A stretch of 35,024 nt of DNA from Moraxella equi (GTDB lineage Bacteria > Pseudomonadota > Gammaproteobacteria > Pseudomonadales > Moraxellaceae), in the NCBI RefSeq assembly GCF_002027555.1, contig NZ_MXAP01000075.1:1-35024 (forward strand), written 5' to 3'. The notes below the pieces were generated by a model. It was not told where the DNA came from and searched no databases. It was given only the letters and a program-made list of their open reading frames with translations. A program made the position numbers and the translations under genes. Within the stretch, counting starts at the first letter, position 1; every line of letters begins with the position of its first letter. Shown piece after piece: positions 17,827 through 25,340 of this stretch.

Positions 17827-19245
17827 ATGTCCCTAAAACCTGTAGTCGCCCTGATAGGTCGCCCCAATGTCGGCAAATCCACGCTGTTTAACCAATTCAC
17901 CAAATCCCGCCAAGCCCTAGTCGCTGACCTAGCAGGGCTGACCCGAGACCGCCAATATGGCGATGTGTTTTTTGAAAATAAATCCTTTATCGTCATTGAC
18001 ACCGGCGGTATTGGCGAGGCTGATGACGGCAAGGGCAACATTGATGACTATATGGCAACACAGTCGTACACCGCCATTCATGAGGCGGACATGGTCGTGT
18101 TTGTCGTGGACGCACGGGCAGGACTAACCCCAAGCGATGAGGAGATTGCCAAGTTTTTGCACACGCTGGGTAAGCCTGTCTTTTTGGTCACCAACAAAAC
18201 AGACGGTGTACACGAAGCGTCCATTGCTGAGTTTTTTGGTTTGGGTTTTGGCGAGCCAATTCCGACAAGTGCCAGCCACGGCAAGGGCGTAACGAGTCTG
18301 CTTGAAATCATCACTGCCGATATGCCCGAAACAGTCGCCGAAAATCCCGAGACAGACGGCTTGAAACTGGCGATTATCGGCAGACCCAATGTCGGTAAAT
18401 CCACGCTGGTCAATCGCTTGCTTGGCGAGGAGCGTGTTGTGGTGTTTGATATGCCAGGTACGACAAGGGACAGCATTTATATTCCCTTTGAGCGAGAAGG
18501 TCGCCAATACACACTCATTGATACCGCAGGCGTGAGACGGCGTGGGCGGATTGATGAAAAAGTAGAAAAATTCAGTGTTATCAAGACCTTACAAGCTATC
18601 AAAGATGCCAACGTAGTTGTGCTGGTGATTGACGCACACGAAGGTATCGTTGATCAAGATTTGCATATGTTAGGCTATGCTCTGGACGCAGGTCGGGCGA
18701 TTGTGATTGCCATTAACAAATGGGACAATCTCACCCAAGACCAAAAAGACATTGTCAAAATTGAAATGGACAGACGTTTTCACTTTATTCCGTGGGTTAA
18801 GATTCATCTGATTTCTGCCCTGTACGGCAATGGCGTGGGCAATCTGTATCCGTCTATTCATAAGGCGTACGATGCGTCCATGTTTAAGGTGTCCACGTCT
18901 CGTCTTACGCAGATTTTGCAAGATGCGGTGGAGGCTCACCAGCCGCCAATGGCGGGCGGTCGCCGTATCAAACTTCGCTATGCTCATCTAGGTGGGCATA
19001 ATCCGCCTGTCATCGTCATTCACGGCAACCAAACGAGCAGTTTGCCAAAAAGTTATCAGCGTTATCTTGAAAATGTGTATCGGGACGTGTTTAAATTAGA
19101 AGGCACGCCCCTTCATGTGGAATTTAAACAAAATGCCAACCCATACGAAGGCAAAAAAAATCCCGTCATCAAAAATAAAGCCAAAGTCATGCGTGAGCGT
19201 AAACGTATTGCTGAGTTTAAGAAACGGGATAAGAAGAGAAAGTAA
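17827..19245 (+). CDS. der: Ribosome-assembly GTPase Der (EngA)
   Basis: Essential double-domain GTPase needed for 50S subunit maturation. The 472-residue protein has two complete G domains, each with GRPNVGKST (residues 11-19 and 185-193), DTGG or DTAG switch II motifs and NKTD/NKWD G4 motifs. A C-terminal KH-like domain and a basic Lys/Arg-rich tail follow. The stop codon is immediately followed by the ATG of the restriction enzyme gene (TAAATG), so the accessory genes behind it may ride on der transcription. Confidence 0.97.
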   Translation: MSLKPVVALIGRPNVGKSTLFNQFTKSRQALVADLAGLTRDRQYGDVFFENKSFIVIDTGGIGEADDGKGNIDDYMATQSYTAIHEADMVVFVVDARAGLTPSDEEIAKFLHTLGKPVFLVTNKTDGVHEASIAEFFGLGFGEPIPTSASHGKGVTSLLEIITADMPETVAENPETDGLKLAIIGRPNVGKSTLVNRLLGEERVVVFDMPGTTRDSIYIPFEREGRQYTLIDTAGVRRRGRIDEKVEKFSVIKTLQAIKDANVVVLVIDAHEGIVDQDLHMLGYALDAGRAIVIAINKWDNLTQDQKDIVKIEMDRRFHFIPWVKIHLISALYGNGVGNLYPSIHKAYDASMFKVSTSRLTQILQDAVEAHQPPMAGGRRIKLRYAHLGGHNPPVIVIHGNQTSSLPKSYQRYLENVYRDVFKLEGTPLHVEFKQNANPYEGKKNPVIKNKAKVMRERKRIAEFKKRDKKRK

Positions 19246-20055
19246 ATGTCTAATATCATCAATGCCATTTGTGAACTGATCAACAATCCCATCACAGATT
19301 TACAAGCAAGTTATTTGGGTAAAAATCGTATCAATAATGTCGGTGATGCCCTAGAAAGATATGTGCAGGATTTATTTATTGGCGGATTTTATTTATCTGA
19401 ATATGAGCGAACTTTAAAAATTGCCGAGCATTTCTCCTATCTTGGCAATGCCAGTAATCCGCCTGATATGATGCTAAAAAATGGCGATGCCATAGAAGTC
19501 AAAAAAATAGAAAATAAAAATTCGGATTTGGCTTTAAATTCTAGCTACCCAAAAGCCAAATTATTTAGCAATAATCCAATGCTGACTACCGCCTGCAAAA
19601 CGGCAGAAAATTGGATGACCAAAGATATGCTCTATGCAGTAGGTATTGTTAATAATGGTCAATTAACAGCATTGGCATTGGTATATGGTGATGATTATTG
19701 TGCCGAAGCTGGCATTTATGAGACCATCAAAAATAGAATTAAAACAGGTGTAGAAACAATAGAAGGGGTGGAGTTTACCGCTACCAAAGAGCTTGGTAAA
19801 ATCAAACGGATAGACCCATTGGGTATTACTAACTTGCGAGTTCGGGGTATGTGGCATATTGAAAATCCCTTTAAGGTCTTTGATGATGTCTATCAAAGAG
19901 ATTTTCGTCATCGCTTTAATTTTATGGCGATTATCAATGATGAAAAATGGCAATCATTAGATAATACAAATGAACTACTTGATACCATCAGCCATCATCA
20001 AAATGCCAGTATCACAGACATTTTATTAAAAATCCCAATAACCCTGCTCAATTAA
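19246..20055 (+). CDS. NgoPII-type type II restriction endonuclease (predicted GGCC)
   Basis: A 269-residue protein that I recognise as an NgoPII-family restriction enzyme; characterised members cut GG^CC. The PD-(D/E)xK nuclease core is visible as [17 protein letters not shown] (D74, E84, K86), followed by the family stretches [13 protein letters not shown] and [19 protein letters not shown]. The ATG directly abuts the der stop with no room for its own promoter, and the methyltransferase gene begins 40 bp later. The gene is AT-rich compared with der. The paired HaeIII-like methyltransferase supports the specificity, which remains a prediction. Confidence 0.88.
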   Translation: MSNIINAICELINNPITDLQASYLGKNRINNVGDALERYVQDLFIGGFYLSEYERTLKIAEHFSYLGNASNPPDMMLKNGDAIEVKKIENKNSDLALNSSYPKAKLFSNNPMLTTACKTAENWMTKDMLYAVGIVNNGQLTALALVYGDDYCAEAGIYETIKNRIKTGVETIEGVEFTATKELGKIKRIDPLGITNLRVRGMWHIENPFKVFDDVYQRDFRHRFNFMAIINDEKWQSLDNTNELLDTISHHQNASITDILLKIPITLLN

Positions 20056-20095
20056 AACCTGCCAAACTTATCCAGTTTTTTATTGGAGAAAATCA

Positions 20096-21082
20096 ATGAA
20101 TGTCATCAGTTTATTTGCAGGGGCAGGGGGTATGGATTTAGGGTTTCGCCAAGCGGGTTTTCATATCGTGATGGCAAATGAATACGACAAATCCATTTGG
20201 GCAACTTATGAAAAAAATCATCATAATCCATTATTAAAAGGCGACATTCGTGGGTTTAGTGCCGATGATTTTCCTGGCTGTGATGGCATTATTGGCGGAC
20301 CACCGTGTCAAAGTTGGAGTGAAGCGGGTGCTTTACGGGGGATTGATGATGAACGGGGGCAGTTATTTTTTGATTATATTCGTATTTTAAAAGCCAAACA
20401 GCCCAAATTTTTTGTGGCAGAAAATGTCTCAGGAATGCTTGCCAAAAGACACAATCAAGCAGTTCAAAATATTATTGAGCGTTTTAAAGAAGCAGGTTAT
20501 TATGTTTTTATTAAAATGCTTGATGCTTATGATTATGGCGTGGCTCAAAATCGTAAACGAGTTTTTTATGTGGGGTTTCGTCAGGATTTAAATATTGTTA
20601 ATTTTGATTTTCCATTGCCAATGGAGACCAAGATTGTGTTAAAGGATAGTATTTTTGATTTAAAAGATAATGCCATACCCGCCTTGGAAAATAATAAAAC
20701 CAATGGCAAAAAATGCGTTATTTTAAATCACGAATATTTTATTGGTAGTTATTCTAGTATTTATATGAGCCGAAATCGTGTGCGTGCTTGGAATGAGCCG
20801 TCATTTACCATTCAGGCAAGTGGACGACAAGCCCCACAGCACCCCAATGCCCCAAAAATGATTAAAAAAGCTGAAAATGTATTTGAATTTGATGACCATC
20901 AGCTGAATGCTTATCGCAGGCTATCTGTGCGTGAATGTGCCAGAATTCAAGGATTTCCCGATGACTTTGAATTTATTTATTCATCGGTCAATGATGGCTA
21001 TAAAATGATAGGTAATGCCGTGCCTGTAAATCTAGCCTATATGGTTGCAAAACAAATTTATGATGAATTAACTAAATCCTAA
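20096..21082 (+). CDS. HaeIII/NgoPII-type DNA (cytosine-5) methyltransferase
   Basis: A 328-residue C5-cytosine methyltransferase that protects the host from the neighbouring endonuclease. Motif I is [11 protein letters not shown] (7-17), motif IV is GGPPCQSWS with the catalytic C71 (the same position as in M.HaeIII), motif VI is ENVSG, motif VIII is QNRKRVF and motif X is GNAVPVNLA. The target-recognition region ([20 protein letters not shown]) closely resembles M.HaeIII, so GGCC with methylation of an internal cytosine is predicted. A good RBS (TTGGAG) precedes the ATG. Its stop overlaps the next start by one base (TAATG). Confidence 0.92.
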   Translation: MNVISLFAGAGGMDLGFRQAGFHIVMANEYDKSIWATYEKNHHNPLLKGDIRGFSADDFPGCDGIIGGPPCQSWSEAGALRGIDDERGQLFFDYIRILKAKQPKFFVAENVSGMLAKRHNQAVQNIIERFKEAGYYVFIKMLDAYDYGVAQNRKRVFYVGFRQDLNIVNFDFPLPMETKIVLKDSIFDLKDNAIPALENNKTNGKKCVILNHEYFIGSYSSIYMSRNRVRAWNEPSFTIQASGRQAPQHPNAPKMIKKAENVFEFDDHQLNAYRRLSVRECARIQGFPDDFEFIYSSVNDGYKMIGNAVPVNLAYMVAKQIYDELTKS

Positions 21083-21843
21083 TGTTCAAAAATATCCGAA
21101 TTCTTATCCTACTGTGCATTTTGCTTATTGTCGCTATCAATAGCTTTCGTGATAAAAATCACGATTGGCAAAAGCCTGTTTATGTCGCCATTTACCCCAT
21201 TAACGTGGATAATTCGCCAGAAGTTGCCAAATATATCGCAAGCCTGTCCGATAGCGATTTTAAAGAAATAGAGACTTATCTCAATGCCGAGAGCAAAAAA
21301 TACGGTCAAAACGCCAGTTTTTATTATCGGCTAGGGCGGGAAGTTAAAGCCATGCCCCCTGTAGTGCCGAGAAATGGCGGAATTACGGACGCGATTATTT
21401 GGAGTTTAAAATTTCGCTATTATGCCTACAAAAACGCCCATGACGTTGGCGTGCCGACCAATTTGCGGTTGTTTTTGCAGTATCATAGCCCTGACAAAAA
21501 AATCATCACCGAGACATCTACCGCCCTACAAAATGGACGCATTGGCGTCGTCAATTTGTTTGGCATGGACAAAAAAACCGCCAATAACAACGTGGTCATC
21601 GCCCATGAGAGCCTGCACGCTTTTGGGGCGAGCGACAAATACGACCTAGCAAACGGCTCTCCCATATATCCGCACGGCTACGCCAACCCCGCCCAAAACC
21701 CACGCTATCCGCAGACCCAAGCCGAGCTTATGGCGGTGCATATCCCCACATCGCCGACTAAATTTGACATGGCACGAGACCTAAAACAAACGGTTGTGGG
21801 CGAGATGACGGCAGTTGAAATTAAATGGAAAAAACCGGATTAG
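21082..21843 (+). CDS. Membrane-anchored HExxH zinc-protease-like protein
   Basis: A 253-residue protein of unknown function. The N-terminus is a signal anchor (about residues 5-20, hydrophobic, no lipobox), placing the rest in the periplasm. The motif HESLHAFGASDKYD (from H175) has the zincin HExxH core followed by G and D in the spacing HExxHxxGxxD, as in metzincin/aspzincin-like peptidases. A later ELMAVHIP stretch could be a Met-turn. The start codon overlaps the methyltransferase stop by one base, so the two are translationally coupled. I cannot name the family. Proteolysis is inferred only from the motif. Confidence 0.6.
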   Translation: MFKNIRILILLCILLIVAINSFRDKNHDWQKPVYVAIYPINVDNSPEVAKYIASLSDSDFKEIETYLNAESKKYGQNASFYYRLGREVKAMPPVVPRNGGITDAIIWSLKFRYYAYKNAHDVGVPTNLRLFLQYHSPDKKIITETSTALQNGRIGVVNLFGMDKKTANNNVVIAHESLHAFGASDKYDLANGSPIYPHGYANPAQNPRYPQTQAELMAVHIPTSPTKFDMARDLKQTVVGEMTAVEIKWKKPD

Positions 21844-21845
21844 TC

Positions 21846-22436
21846 ATGCTTTTTGAGACGCTTGCCATAAATAACGGGCGTATTTTAAATCTGGATTATC
21901 ATAATAGACGATTTAAACAAGGGCAGTTATTTTTACATTGTCAAAGCATGATTGATGATATTGCCGATATAATTTGTGTGCCTGATGAATTTAACAATAA
22001 ATTTATCCGTTGTCGTGTTACTTATGATAAATATAACATAAAAGTAGAATATTTTGGTTACACCCCAAAATCCATTCAATCTTTTAAAATAATAGAATGT
22101 GATGAGATAGATTATGCTTATAAATATGATGATAGAAATTTATTAAATCAGTTATTATCCCAAAAGGGTGATTGTGATGAAATTATAATTATAAAAAACG
22201 GCTTGGTTACGGATTGTTCTATTGGAAATTTATTATTTTTAAAAGACAATCACTGGTACACACCTGATACACCATTATTACAAGGCACTCAGCGAGCGTA
22301 TTTATTGGAAGCTCAAAAAGTTCATTTGGCAAATATTGATAAAAATGACATTTGGCAATACGAAAAAGTGATGATGATAAATTCCTTAAATGCGTTTGAT
22401 GAGAATCGGGCGATTTTAACAAAATATATCGTTTAA
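21846..22436 (+). CDS. Class IV aminotransferase-like protein (PabC-related)
   Basis: A 196-residue member of the PLP class IV aminotransferase / aminodeoxychorismate lyase fold, shorter than typical PabC. Family landmarks are the start MLFETLAINNGRI, the HNRRF arginine segment, a lysine in YAYKYDDRN (likely Schiff base), GLVTDCSIGNLLF (where the usual glutamate is an aspartate) and TPDTPLLQGTQRAYLL. If active as PabC it would make 4-aminobenzoate for folate. I preferred ATG 21846, two bases after the previous stop, over an ATG at 21825 inside the previous gene, because family members begin with a similar M-x-FET. Very AT-rich. No pabB is nearby. Confidence 0.7.
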   Translation: MLFETLAINNGRILNLDYHNRRFKQGQLFLHCQSMIDDIADIICVPDEFNNKFIRCRVTYDKYNIKVEYFGYTPKSIQSFKIIECDEIDYAYKYDDRNLLNQLLSQKGDCDEIIIIKNGLVTDCSIGNLLFLKDNHWYTPDTPLLQGTQRAYLLEAQKVHLANIDKNDIWQYEKVMMINSLNAFDENRAILTKYIV

Positions 22437-22499
22437 AAAGTTCCATATGTCATTCAAAAGAAAATTGATTGTCGATAACAAAAAAAATTTAAAAACCCC

Positions 22500-22527
22500 T
22501 TGACTTTTTATTTTTATCGCTTATCAT
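22500..22527 (+). promoter_or_regulatory. Sigma-70 promoter of a small peptide transcript (predicted)
   Basis: TTGACT (22500-22505), 16-bp spacer, TATCAT (22522-22527). Just downstream a short inverted repeat, CACCAA / TTGGTG (22541-22558), could be an operator or a 5'-leader hairpin. Confidence 0.6.
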
Positions 22528-22594
22528 ATACACATTCACGCACCAAATACGCTTGGTGTATTTCATTCACCCAAACAGTAATAGGAGTAAAACA

Positions 22595-22672
22595 ATGTCT
22601 GTATCTTACAATTTTTGTAATCCAAAAAAGACCAACCGTTTTGACTGTTTGGGCAAATCATTTTTGATATAA
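22595..22672 (+). CDS. Predicted 25-residue peptide
   Basis: A short reading frame supported by context rather than length: a promoter about 70 bp upstream, an ideal ribosome site (AGGAG, GGAG seven bases before ATG) and a strong terminator 28 bases after the stop. The peptide begins MSVSYNFCNPKKTNRF and ends DCLGKSFLI. It has two cysteines (C8, C18), a basic middle and no signal peptide or membrane helix. The stop codon lies inside a perfect hairpin. I do not recognise it. It could be a free small protein or a leader peptide, but no attenuated gene follows closely (rtcB is about 480 bp away). Confidence 0.5.
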   Translation: MSVSYNFCNPKKTNRFDCLGKSFLI

Positions 22673-22684
22673 GTCTTATATCAA
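22664..22684 (+). repeat. Perfect hairpin spanning the small-peptide stop codon
   Basis: TTGATATAAG-T-CTTATATCAA, a 21-bp perfect palindrome containing the TAA stop codon. In RNA it would form a nine-pair stem with a three-base loop, next to the terminator hairpin. Confidence 0.6.
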
Positions 22685-22699
22685 GCCAAACACATAAAG

Positions 22700-22742
22700 A
22701 CGGTGGCAAGCCTTAATCTACAAGGCTTTCACCGTTTTTTAT
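22700..22742 (+). terminator. Rho-independent terminator of the small-peptide transcript
   Basis: Stem ACGGTG-GC-AAGCCTT / AAGGCTT-T-CACCGT with a 7-nt loop and a TTTTTT run. The stretch from here to rtcB (22743-23154) is AT-rich and holds only the palindromic element at 23007-23074. Confidence 0.85.
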
Positions 22743-23006
22743 TGTCTAAAATTTGCCCAAAAAATCGCTAAGATTTGTCTTAAAAATTGATAAACTGCTT
22801 TATCAGTTTTGACGGTTTTCCTTTCCCAAAATATTGTCTTTTATTTGTCATTTTTATATTTAAAAATGATTGGGGAAGTATTGTCTTTTTAATTTGTGTT
22901 TATTTAATTAGCTAAAAATTGAATGATTTTTGGTTGGGCATTTTTATATCAAAAATTTGGTATTTTTTAAATACACCTAATGAAATTAATATTTATCACA
23001 GGCTTT

Positions 23007-23074
23007 GTAGGGGCGTGTTGCACACACCCTTGATGATATAACGATTTTATTGGACGTGCTCAGCACGTCCCTAC
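23007..23074. repeat. Dispersed ~66 bp double-hairpin element, copy C
   Basis: GTAGGGG at the left end and TCCCTAC at the right end, with arms GGGCGTGTTGCACACACCC (imperfect) and GGACGTGCTCAGCACGTCC (perfect). It lies in the leader region of rtcB. Same arm type as copy B. Confidence 0.75.
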
Positions 23075-23154
23075 ACCTACATATCATAAATTTGTGCTAA
23101 TGTTAATGCTCCTTTATCTAAATCCCCAAACCAACCCAAAAGAGAAATAATTTT

Positions 23155-24369
23155 ATGAGTATCGGACTTATTTTAAATGAAAATGGCAACAATGGCGTGC
23201 CTGTCAAAATCTTTACCAAAGACGTGGAACAAAAGGCGTTAAATCAGCTCTACGCCATGAGCCAGCTACAATTTATCCATAGCCATATCGCCGTCATGCC
23301 TGACGTTCATGCGGGCAAGGGGGCGACTGTGGGGAGCGTGATTCCGACCAAATCGGCAATCATTCCGTCTGTGGTAGGCGTGGATATCGGCTGTGGCATG
23401 AATGCTCTACGCCTGTCTATCAAGGCGGAGCAGTTGCCCGACAATCTAAAACCTACCCGCCTTGCCATTGAAAAACACGTCCCTGTCGGCTTTGAAAAGC
23501 ACAAACAAATCATGGCAAAAATGAGTACGCTTGACCCGCTTGCCATTCGTCTCAACAAAATTACCGACAAACACAAGGGCTTGTTAAAAATGATGAGTAA
23601 CTTTGACAGAACGTGGGCAAAACAGCTTGGCACGCTAGGCGGTGGCAATCACTTCATTGAGCTATGCGTGGACGAGAATGATGATGTGTGGATTATGCTT
23701 CACTCTGGCTCTCGTGGGATTGGCTCGTGCATTGGTGAGTATTTTATCAGTCTTGCCAAAAAGGTGAATGAGACGTGTTTTGGTTATATTCCTGACCGTG
23801 AGCTGTCGTATTTGGCACAGGGTACGCCGTTTTTTGACGATTATATTGAGGCGGCGGGCTGGGCTCAGGACTATGCGACCGAAAACCGCAAGGAGATGAT
23901 GAGACTCATTATCAAAGCCTTACAAAGCAAAGACGCACAATTTCCCCGCTTTACCATAACCAAAGAGGCGATAAACTGTCATCACAACTATGTCAGCCGT
24001 GAGACGCATTTTGGCAGTTCGGTCTATGTAACTCGCAAGGGGGCGATTAGTGCCTATGAGGGCGAGCTTGGCATTATCCCCGGCTCTATGGGGGCAAAAT
24101 CCTATATCGTGCGTGGGCGTGGCAATAGCGAGAGTTTTTGTTCGTGTTCGCACGGGGCAGGGCGTAGGCTAAGCCGTGGGCGTGCGGTGCGTGAGTTTGG
24201 CTTGGCGGATTTGGTTGCTCAGACGGACGGTATCGAATGTCGTAAAGATAAGGGCGTGCTGGACGAGATTCCACAGGCGTATAAAGACATTGATGAGGTC
24301 ATGGCAAACCAAACCGATTTGGTGGAGGTGGTGCATACCTTAAAGCAGGTGATGTGTATTAAGGGGTGA
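23155..24369 (+). CDS. rtcB: RNA-splicing ligase RtcB
   Basis: GTP- and Mn-dependent RNA ligase joining 2',3'-cyclic-phosphate (or 3'-phosphate) and 5'-OH ends; in bacteria it is linked to RNA repair. The 404-residue length matches the family. Metal and guanylylation motifs are visible: MPDVHAGKGATVG (48-60), GVDIGCGM with D77 and C80, GGGNHF, and the SHGAGRRLSRG segment containing the histidine that receives GMP. The ribosome site (AGAG) is weak. No rtcA or rtcR (sigma-54 regulator) is next to it, so regulation differs from the E. coli rtc operon. Confidence 0.95.
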   Translation: MSIGLILNENGNNGVPVKIFTKDVEQKALNQLYAMSQLQFIHSHIAVMPDVHAGKGATVGSVIPTKSAIIPSVVGVDIGCGMNALRLSIKAEQLPDNLKPTRLAIEKHVPVGFEKHKQIMAKMSTLDPLAIRLNKITDKHKGLLKMMSNFDRTWAKQLGTLGGGNHFIELCVDENDDVWIMLHSGSRGIGSCIGEYFISLAKKVNETCFGYIPDRELSYLAQGTPFFDDYIEAAGWAQDYATENRKEMMRLIIKALQSKDAQFPRFTITKEAINCHHNYVSRETHFGSSVYVTRKGAISAYEGELGIIPGSMGAKSYIVRGRGNSESFCSCSHGAGRRLSRGRAVREFGLADLVAQTDGIECRKDKGVLDEIPQAYKDIDEVMANQTDLVEVVHTLKQVMCIKG

Positions 24370-24405
24370 TGAATGATTGTTTATTTGTCATTTGGGAAAA
24401 TAGGT

Positions 24406-24471
24406 GTAGGGGCAAATCACATTTGCCCTGTGTCAAATTTGGATTTTGGGGCGAATAAATTACCCTTATAC
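24406..24471. repeat. Dispersed ~66 bp double-hairpin element, copy D
   Basis: Left end GTAGGGG, right end CTTATAC (degraded). Arms GGGCAAATCACATTTGCCC and GGGGCGAATAAATTACCC. Arm type GAAT/AAAT, like copy A at 70. It lies just after rtcB. Confidence 0.65.
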
Positions 24472-24520
24472 GTCCAAATTCTAAAATATATTTTGACTTA
24501 ATCCAACATAGGAAAATAAT

Positions 24521-24736
24521 ATGAAAAACCAAAAAGAGCTTATCAAACTTGGCGAAAAATTGGCAAATCACCCAATTTACCCAAGTGCGATTAAAGTACG
24601 CAACCACACCGCCTTAAACCCTTTATTAAAAAAGGGTGGTGTTCATGATAAAGACAACCCCAAAACACGCCATAAAAAAGAGCGTGCCAAAATACGTTTG
24701 CACCTAAAACATAAGGGGTATGACAACAATTTTTAA
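24521..24736 (+). CDS. Small basic protein of unknown function
   Basis: A 71-residue, strongly basic protein (many Lys, Arg, His) with the central stretch NPLLKKGGVHDKDN and a charged C-terminal helix (KKERAKIRLHLKHKG). AGGAAAATA precedes the ATG, supporting translation. No signal peptide, membrane helix or cysteine. The composition suggests nucleic-acid or ribosome binding. I considered a ribosome-rescue ArfA-like role but see no decisive match. It sits between rtcB and the copper-peptide locus. Confidence 0.6.
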   Translation: MKNQKELIKLGEKLANHPIYPSAIKVRNHTALNPLLKKGGVHDKDNPKTRHKKERAKIRLHLKHKGYDNNF

Positions 24737-24753
24737 AAATTTTTCAAATTTTT

Positions 24754-24782
24754 TGTAAGATATTTGCCCCACGTACGTCTAA
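24754..24782 (+). promoter_or_regulatory. ECF-sigma-type promoter of the HvfA-like precursor (predicted)
   Basis: TGTAAG (24754-24759), 16-bp spacer, CGTCTAA (24776-24782). A TGTAA-like -35 and a CGTC-type -10 at 16-17 bp are the layout of many ECF promoters. A good sigma-70 alternative is not obvious. An ECF sigma gene lies in the same cluster (29795-30382), so autoregulation is the natural inference. Confidence 0.5.
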
Positions 24783-24825
24783 GGTGTATCATAAAATGGT
24801 TTATGATGTTTAATTGGAGTTTATC

Positions 24826-25248
24826 ATGTCAAATCTTAACCGTAAAATCACAGGTCTTGCCGTAGCAACCCTACTTGCCACAGGACTTACTGCTTGTAAA
24901 GAAGAAAAGGTAGAAGCACAGCCCATGGAGCAAGGCTACCAAAATGCCGAACCAGCCCAGCCCGCTACTGCCGAGCCTAACACCGCTACCGCTACCAAAA
25001 CTGCCGAAGGCAAATGCGGTGAAGGTAAATGTGGCGAAGCAGGGTGCAGTGCCACCATGACCGAAAAATCAGCCGAAGGTAAATGCGGCGAAGGCAAATG
25101 CGGAGCCGAAGCAAAAGCAGGCGATAAAAGTGCCAACGCAGGTTGTGGAGCGAACACCGCTACCGCAACTGCCGATAAATCCGCAACTGCCAGTTGTGGG
25201 GCAAGCACCGACAAAAACGCCAACGCCAGTTGTGGCGGTAACAAATAA
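24826..25248 (+). CDS. HvfA/bufferin-like Cys-rich RiPP precursor (EGKCG repeats)
   Basis: A 140-residue secreted precursor peptide. N-terminal signal sequence with a lipobox (GLTAC, C24), a Pro/Ala/Glu/Thr linker, then a core with two EGKCGEGKCG tandems (C64/C69 and C87/C92), one EAGCS (C74) and three spaced [GS]CG sites (C107, C124, C136). EGKCG motifs are the mark of HvfA of Haemophilus influenzae, whose cysteines are turned by the MNIO HvfB with HvfC into copper-binding oxazolone/thioamide groups; bufferins are related MNIO-modified copper peptides. MNIO and partner genes lie about 2 kb downstream. ATG 24826 (GGAG seven bases upstream) is preferred to an in-frame TTG at 24814. Modification here is inferred. 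Confidence 0.85.
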   Translation: MSNLNRKITGLAVATLLATGLTACKEEKVEAQPMEQGYQNAEPAQPATAEPNTATATKTAEGKCGEGKCGEAGCSATMTEKSAEGKCGEGKCGAEAKAGDKSANAGCGANTATATADKSATASCGASTDKNANASCGGNK

Positions 25249-25266
25249 ATAGCGGTTTAGGCTTGC

Positions 25267-25303
25267 ATGACAAGGTTTTGGGAATTTTTCATAACCTTGT
25301 CAT
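25267..25303 (+). promoter_or_regulatory. Long hairpin between precursor and downstream genes (possible attenuator)
   Basis: Perfect 11-bp stem ATGACAAGGTT / AACCTTGTCAT with a 15-nt loop, 18 bases after the precursor stop and followed by ACCCTAA rather than a U-tract. It could act as a leaky terminator or as an RNA-stabilising 3' end, giving more precursor than enzyme. Confidence 0.5.
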
Positions 25304-25340
25304 ACCCTAATGATTTTGGCAAATAAATTGGAGAAAAAAG

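Noticed and set aside
24985..25240. Tandem repeats in the precursor read as a CRISPR-like or satellite array
   Set aside because: The periodic DNA is explained by repeated EGKCG codons in a single reading frame; spacing is irregular and coding.
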